From the NCBI GenBank assembly GCA_026018925.1, contig JAKSZU010000026.1:12577127-12641126 (forward strand): DNA of 64,000 nt, read 5' to 3'. The notes below the pieces were generated by a model. That model was not told the DNA's origin, did not search any database, and saw only the letters and a program-made list of their open reading frames with translations. Of this stretch, positions 60,401 through 64,000 are shown one piece after another. How positions within the stretch are numbered: the stretch's first letter is position 1; each line of letters opens with the position of its first letter. The DNA comes from Tupaia tana. Lineage: Eukaryota > Chordata > Mammalia > Scandentia > Tupaiidae. A program made the translations under genes and the position numbers.

Positions 60401-63331
60401 TCTTGGATTCAAATCTATGACGTTATTTGAAATACTAGTTTCATTGTGAAGTGTTCTTTTAGATTTTTTTTAGAACTATTTATTTTTCAAAATTTATTAT
60501 TATTGGGACCAGCAGTTAGCATAATGGCTATGTCGCTGGACTCCCACGTAGTCGACTGCGGTTCGAGTCCCGGACCCGGCGGCTTAAACTCACGCCGGGT
60601 GCGTGTGTGTGCGTGCCCAAGATCCCGAGAGGAGAATGGAGGAGAAGGGATTGCGGCGTGGCCATCCCCCCTGGGGGGTGATTTCCTGCTTTCTATCTCT
60701 CTGTCTCTCTCTGTCTGTCTGGCGAGCGCACGCGCCCTATAGCAAAAACCTCTCAAAAAAAAAATTTATTATTATTGTTACTTTAATTTGGTAGAGGGCA
60801 CATGTGCTCACCAGAAACATGGAGAGAGAGAGCAAGTTGCCGGGCCTAGGACTCGAACCGTGGTTGGCCATGTGGGAGTTCAGTGCCTTCACCACGCCAC
60901 CTGCTGGCCCCTCATTGTGAAGTGTTCTAAAGTACCTAGTTAGTAGTCAAGGAAACAGGGCTTAGGTATAGTTTTAATTGATTTCTACCTTATTTTTTTT
61001 TTTTTTTTTAATTTTCCAGAGGGTGCATTCATTTGCCAGTGAGAGACAGAGAGGAAGAGAGGGAAAAGGCACCCCTCAATGGGGCATGGTCACACTGCAG
61101 TCCCTTCTCCAACTCTCCATTCTGTCAGGACTTGATAGGTGTATACTGGGGCCCAACTACCAGAGCTGGGCTTCAAACCGTGCAGTTGGCCATGTGTGAT
61201 CTGTTTCCCTCAACCATGAGGCCATAGGACTGGCCCTCCATTTTTTTTAATGGGTTTTTCGTTTGGGGGTCAGCACGCAGGTTCTGGTTTGGAGTTTGGG
61301 TCCAGCGGTCATCTGGTACGGGGGCGGAGTACGAGGCCGGAAGCACCAGGTTCCAGGCCGGCTCCATGCTTCTTAACCCGCTGCGTGACCTCTGAACAGT
61401 TCACATAACCTCTCTGGCTCCTTAGCCATCACATGAAGGTTTAGTAAGGACCCTTCTGCCTCTAATTTTATGGTTCCAGAGTTCGATTTAAGCCCCAGGG
61501 TCTAGCTGCACTTTCCTGAGATACTGACAAGTTAACTGCAGGGTTTCAGTCAGCTAGACCCGGACGGATGACTCCCTTCTCAAGTCACCTCGTCAGCCCC
61601 GAGGATCAGGGTGCCCTGTGAGGTACTCATCCTCTCTCCACAGGGGACACGCTGTTGCAGGCCCTGGACTTGCTGCCCCTGCTCGTCCAGACGGTGGAGA
61701 AGGCGGCCTCCCAGAGCACTCAGGTCCCCACAGTCACCGAGGGGGCTGCCGCGGCCTTGCTGCTCTCGAAGCTCTCAGCGGCTGACTCACAGGCCGGTAA
61801 GCGTCCCGCGATGGCCGGGGTGGTGGCAGCCCAAGGCCTCTCTTGGCCTCCTGGGAGGAGTGCCTGGACGTTGAGGTTGGCCCTAACCACATTAGGTCTG
61901 CTGTAGATCTGCCTGTCACCTGCAGCCGTGGGCCTCGGGGTGGCACTGGGCGGGGGGCATGCAGCTGGGGGACTCTCACTGCCTCCTTTGCTCTGGGGCT
62001 CCGATGCTCAGGACATGGGCTTGCAGGTAAGGTCCAGAGCTGACCTGGGCTTAGTGTCGGAGGGTTTTTTTTTTTGTTTTGTTTGTTTGTTTCAGTCGTT
62101 CAAACGTAGGGTACACAATTCAAAGGGTTTGTAACAGGGGAAGCCTCCCTTTAGCGCTGCCTTCTGCCGCTAACGTCCTCTCCCAGATGTTTTGGTGTCC
62201 AGAGGTAGTTGACGCATAATCAGACATGCTAGGAAATGATTCCAGATCAGTCCTATAGAAAGAGCTGTCCCATATGTGTGGCAGCAGAGTTTTTCTTTTT
62301 TCTTTTTTCCTTTTTTAGGTTTTGGCCATGGGGCAACGTGTGTTCACTAGAGAGTGACAGTGAGAGGGAAAGTGAGGAATCACCCCCAGGGGGAATGGCC
62401 ATGCCATAATCCCTTCCCCTCCATCCTCCTCTCAGGGAGAGGAGCCCTGTGTGGTTTTCAAGGTGCTGAGCCCAGGACTTGAACTGTGGTTCGGCCAGTG
62501 AGAATCATGTGCCTTAACCACCACACCACCTGCTGGCCCCTGCAGAGTATTTCCTGCTTTCTTTATCCCTTTCCCAGTCTCTCTACTTGGCCATCCCAGG
62601 ACTTAATCCTGCAGATAGAAATGGAGTTCTGCTCTCCGGTGTTAGGGATGTGCCAAGGAGCTGAGCTATCCGGGGGAAGCAGAGTTAATGTAACCTTGCA
62701 TTAGCAGATTTTGTGGTGCTTCCTCTGCTGTAGGAGTGAGGAGATACACACACATATTCCTAGTTAAAGGCGGCATGGGGCCTCAGTGCAGTTTGGAAGG
62801 GATGGGTGTTAGGAGAGGCTTCAGGGGGAGGATTTATTTGAACTAAGGCCCCAAGAGCAAATGTCGTAAGAGCTGAAGGGGGTGGCCCAGTCTGAGCCCA
62901 CAGAGCCTCAATTAGGGAGGGACAGGGAAAGCCACACTGTATACCTCAGGTATCCTCTGAGGGAGGAGGGAGTGGCAGGTGGGAAGCTGCTCACCCAAGA
63001 CTCCTGCAGGCAGCAGGGAGCCATGGGTTTCATACAGGAAATAATACCAGGACTAAGTTGGTTCCCAGAACAGGAGAGCGGTGAGCCTAGGAGTGGCCAT
63101 CCCTGCCAGGGCATACATCTACCTGGTACAGAGGGTGTCCTCTGCAAACCCAGCCCAACAGCTTTAGCATGGACAGGCTAAAGGTCCCTGGGGGAACACG
63201 GGGAGCTGCATCTCGGAGTGACCTTTTGTTTCTTGCAGAGGCCAAACTGAGCAGTTTCTGGCAGCTCATTGTGGATGAGAAGAAGCAGGTTTTCACTTCT
63301 GAGAAATTCCTGCTCATGGCTTCCGAGGATG
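36344..63331 (+). CDS. GCN1: GCN1, activator of eIF2-alpha kinase GCN2; first 16 coding exons (3' partial)
   Basis: GCN1 is a very large HEAT-repeat protein that binds stalled or collided ribosomes and activates GCN2 in the integrated stress response. Exons: 36344-36361, 41400-41502, 45074-45137, 45913-46044, 46553-46661, 50863-50961, 51049-51183, 52022-52090, 52211-52319, 53085-53159, 53415-53543, 55983-56033, 56420-56518, 56757-56930, 61644-61796 and 63239-63331. Phases close over all of them and give 537 residues of about 2671. It opens MAADTQVSETLKRFAGKV. Recognisable blocks include GSHKHAVDGAVKKLTKLW, EQYLSAILSLEPNQNY and VLALWCNRFTTEVPKKL. The Leu-rich paired-helix pattern fits the N-terminal HEAT array. 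All introns are GT-AG except the one after 51183, which appears to start GC. The remaining exons lie beyond the window. Confidence 0.98.
38761..39055 (-). repeat. 7SL-derived SINE pieces (dimer-like, reverse strand)
   Basis: Two successive units read, in the forward strand, TAGGGTCTTACTGT... and TAGGGTCTCACTGTTCTGCC, each followed by a GTTGGGACT/GCTGGGACTA and GGCATGTGCC/GGTGCATGCC block. Reverse-complemented, the second unit is a clear 7SL RNA monomer of the Alu/B1/Tu type (GGCCAGGCCCAGTGGCATG, then CCCAGCTATTCGGGAGGC). A tRNA-like SINE piece follows to 39055. It lacks the second Alu arm and is not a primate Alu. Its presence is the best phylogenetic marker in the window. Confidence 0.8.
41303..41342. 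repeat. CA microsatellite upstream of GCN1 exon 2
   Basis: About twenty pure CA units ending 57 bases before the exon 2 acceptor at 41399. Such tracts near acceptors can bind hnRNP L; no effect is shown here. Confidence 0.95.
41503..45073. repeat. GCN1 intron 2 with a row of three SINEs
   Basis: A reverse copy at 41665-41905 is followed by four forward copies in a row: 42056-42293 (5' truncated, long), 42307-42572 (long), 42587-42857 (long) and 42868-43022 (short). 43775-44027 and 44050-44312 are reverse long-type copies; the latter has an exact 25-base internal duplication (44183-44207 and 44208-44232). 44535-44712 is a forward short-type copy. 44715-44840 (with CAGCACCCAGATCGAGAAGC) looks like an old L1 3' end. 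Unique DNA at 43230-43770 shows no exon. Confidence 0.75.
45138..50862. repeat. Repeats in GCN1 introns 3-5
   Basis: 45190-45420 is a forward MIR and 45485-45743 a reverse long-type SINE. In the 4.2 kb intron after 46661, 46800-46930 resembles L2 (GGTGCTAGGCACTGGGGATC). 47090-47215, 47510-47760 and 48590-48840 are forward long-type SINEs, the last expanded by a CT microsatellite at 48780-48819. 48240-48440 is L2-like. 49380-49620 and 49640-49888 are reverse long-type copies and 49900-50077 a reverse short-type copy. 50150-50230 is L1-like. 50550-50680 is an L2 3' end (TAGTAGGTGTTCAACAAATA). Confidence 0.7.
51184..55982. repeat. Repeats in GCN1 introns 7-11
   Basis: 51360-51640 is L2-like. 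52571-52842 is a young reverse long-type SINE. Between 53543 and 55983 are a reverse short-type copy (53740-53885), a truncated young long-type copy (53893-54047), another short-type copy (54063-54253), 7SL-like pieces to 54650, an ATT microsatellite (54672-54706), reverse long-type copies at 54710-54955 and 55000-55276 and a short-type copy at 55290-55475. Confidence 0.72.
55541..55798 (-). repeat. Young reverse long-type SINE with clear target-site duplication
   Basis: AAGAACATGTTACT at 55527-55540 recurs at 55799-55812, flanking a complete reverse copy that ends CCAACTGCTGGTCCC. It is 170 bases upstream of the GCN1 exon at 55983. Confidence 0.92.
58749..59330 (+). repeat. SINE inserted into its own family member, with A-rich tail expansion
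   Basis: An outer forward copy (58749-58844, then 59157-59330) is interrupted by a complete inner copy at 58845-59156. AAACTCACGCCGGG occurs at 58831-58844 and 59157-59170 and is the 14-base target-site duplication. The inner copy has two A-rich expansions: one before its CCTCTCC end and a long A/T-interrupted tail. Confidence 0.93.
60461..60912. repeat. Young long-type SINE nested in a reverse short-type SINE
   Basis: The inner forward copy occupies 60505-60760. AAAATTTATTATTATT at 60489-60504 and 60761-60776 is an exact 16-base duplication. The outer copy resumes and ends CCACCTGCTGGCCCC at 60912. Confidence 0.93.
61797..63238. repeat. GCN1 intron 15 with one reverse SINE
   Basis: 62310-62540 is a reverse long-type tRNA SINE (signature GTGCCTTAACCACCACACCACC at its head end). 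A stretch of T-rich sequence with TTTG repeats lies at 62065-62095. The rest shows no exon or repeat I recognise. Confidence 0.65.
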
Positions 63332-64000
63332 GTGAGTTCCTGGGAACCAAATCTCTGGCAGGTCTTCAGAGAGGACCCTTCTTGGACTGCCTGTCTTGTG
63401 TCCAGTCAGCTCTGCCAGAGCCCAGCTCAGCTGTGGAGGGAATGCCCCAGCCTTCCACTCAGCCCAGGGGACTGTAAGGCCGGGGCGGTGGGGGCTCAGA
63501 TTTGTGGAGACAGTGATGCTTGCGGAGCTCCGTGCCGCCTGTAATTACAGCAGATTGGTAATTGGTGCCGTCTCAGAGGCTTTCTTGTGTGAAGAGGCAG
63601 CTGAGACGCTCTTGGTAGAGCGTGTCAGGCTCCACTCCCCCACCAGGAGACACAGAAACTACCGGTTTCTGTCTTGGCAGAAAAGGAACAGTTGATCTTT
63701 AAATGTATACTTAAAATTCTAGGTTGCCTTAGGCGTGTCTGCTGCTAATTGGTGATTTGAAAAGTCATTCGACTCAAATCACAACATCCCATTAATGAGA
63801 TACAACCATTAGTCATCTCCTGGTTTTTTAAAAAAAATTTTAGTTAACTTTTGAATAGGAAATATATTCATGTAATTCAAAAACAGAAGATGTAGGAGAG
63901 TCTCCATGGAATATTAAGTCCCAGCTTTGATCTCTGGCCACCCAGCTTTCCTGGCCATAGCTAACCGACTTTACCAGCTGTTCTGTGACCTTGATACTCT
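63332..64000 (+). other. Start of GCN1 intron 16
   Basis: The donor GTGAGT follows the exon at 63331. No further GCN1 exon (expected to continue ALCTVLHL) is visible before the window ends. No young SINE is present; the last 200 bases are AT-rich. Confidence 0.75.

Larger units (their letters stand above)
56931..61643. repeat. GCN1 intron 14, repeat-rich
   Basis: 57055-57250 looks like an old 7SL/tRNA composite. A TG microsatellite lies at 57399-57429, followed by a reverse long-type SINE (57430-57682). Further reverse copies are at 58220-58430 and 58433-58530, and a forward short-type copy at 58605-58743. Nested pairs at 58749-59330 and 60461-60912 are listed separately. Forward long-type copies lie at 59862-60129 and 60136-60380, a reverse copy at 61010-61236 and a MIR at 61310-61440. 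57690-58210 and 59340-59860 show nothing I recognise. Confidence 0.72.

Overview
This is a stretch of placental-mammal nuclear genome. It holds three protein-coding genes, all read on the + strand and arranged head to tail: PXN (paxillin; all but its first coding exon), RPLP0 (large-subunit ribosomal stalk protein P0; complete) and the 5' part of GCN1 (activator of the eIF2-alpha kinase GCN2; first 16 coding exons). As far as I recall, the same three neighbours lie together in the same orientation on human 12q24. Identification rests on exon-by-exon reading: every coding exon was placed between splice sites, the phases add up, and the products match the known families.

Layout. 1-11212: PXN intron 1, repeats and unique sequence, no exon recognised. 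11213-13743: paxillin LD-motif exons 2-6. 15224-19358: four alternative phase-0 exons, the last being the 34-codon beta-isoform exon. 19651-22730: LIM-domain exons. 22731 to about 24575: PXN 3' UTR. 24576-30100: repeat-packed intergenic DNA. 30124-33990: RPLP0 with CCAAT boxes, a TATA box and a 5'-TOP-like start. 34000-35840: repeats. 35840-36680: GC-rich GCN1 promoter. 36344-63331: GCN1 exons 1-16 (537 codons) separated by repeat-rich introns. The window ends inside a GCN1 intron.

Organism. Well over sixty copies of tRNA-derived SINEs share one tRNA-like head but carry two different tails. They range from badly decayed to nearly identical copies with intact target-site duplications, so the family was recently active. 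There are also older SINE pieces that look 7SL-derived (a monomer related to Alu, B1 and Tu), plus ancient MIR, L2, L1-like and MER5A-like remnants. A 7SL-derived SINE points to Euarchontoglires. Absence of true Alu and of rodent B1/B2, with a dominant lineage-specific tRNA SINE, suggests a colugo (Dermoptera) or less likely a tree shrew. That placement is inference from memory of SINE families, not a database match.

The three genes are not an operon-like system. PXN is a focal-adhesion scaffold, RPLP0 builds the ribosomal P-stalk, and GCN1 senses stalled or collided ribosomes and activates GCN2. RPLP0 and GCN1 are functionally linked because the P-stalk itself can activate GCN2. I found no new gene system. 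The points worth a second look are the alternative PXN exons, two probable GC-AG introns, a Ser-Pro repeat expansion in paxillin and the nested young SINEs.
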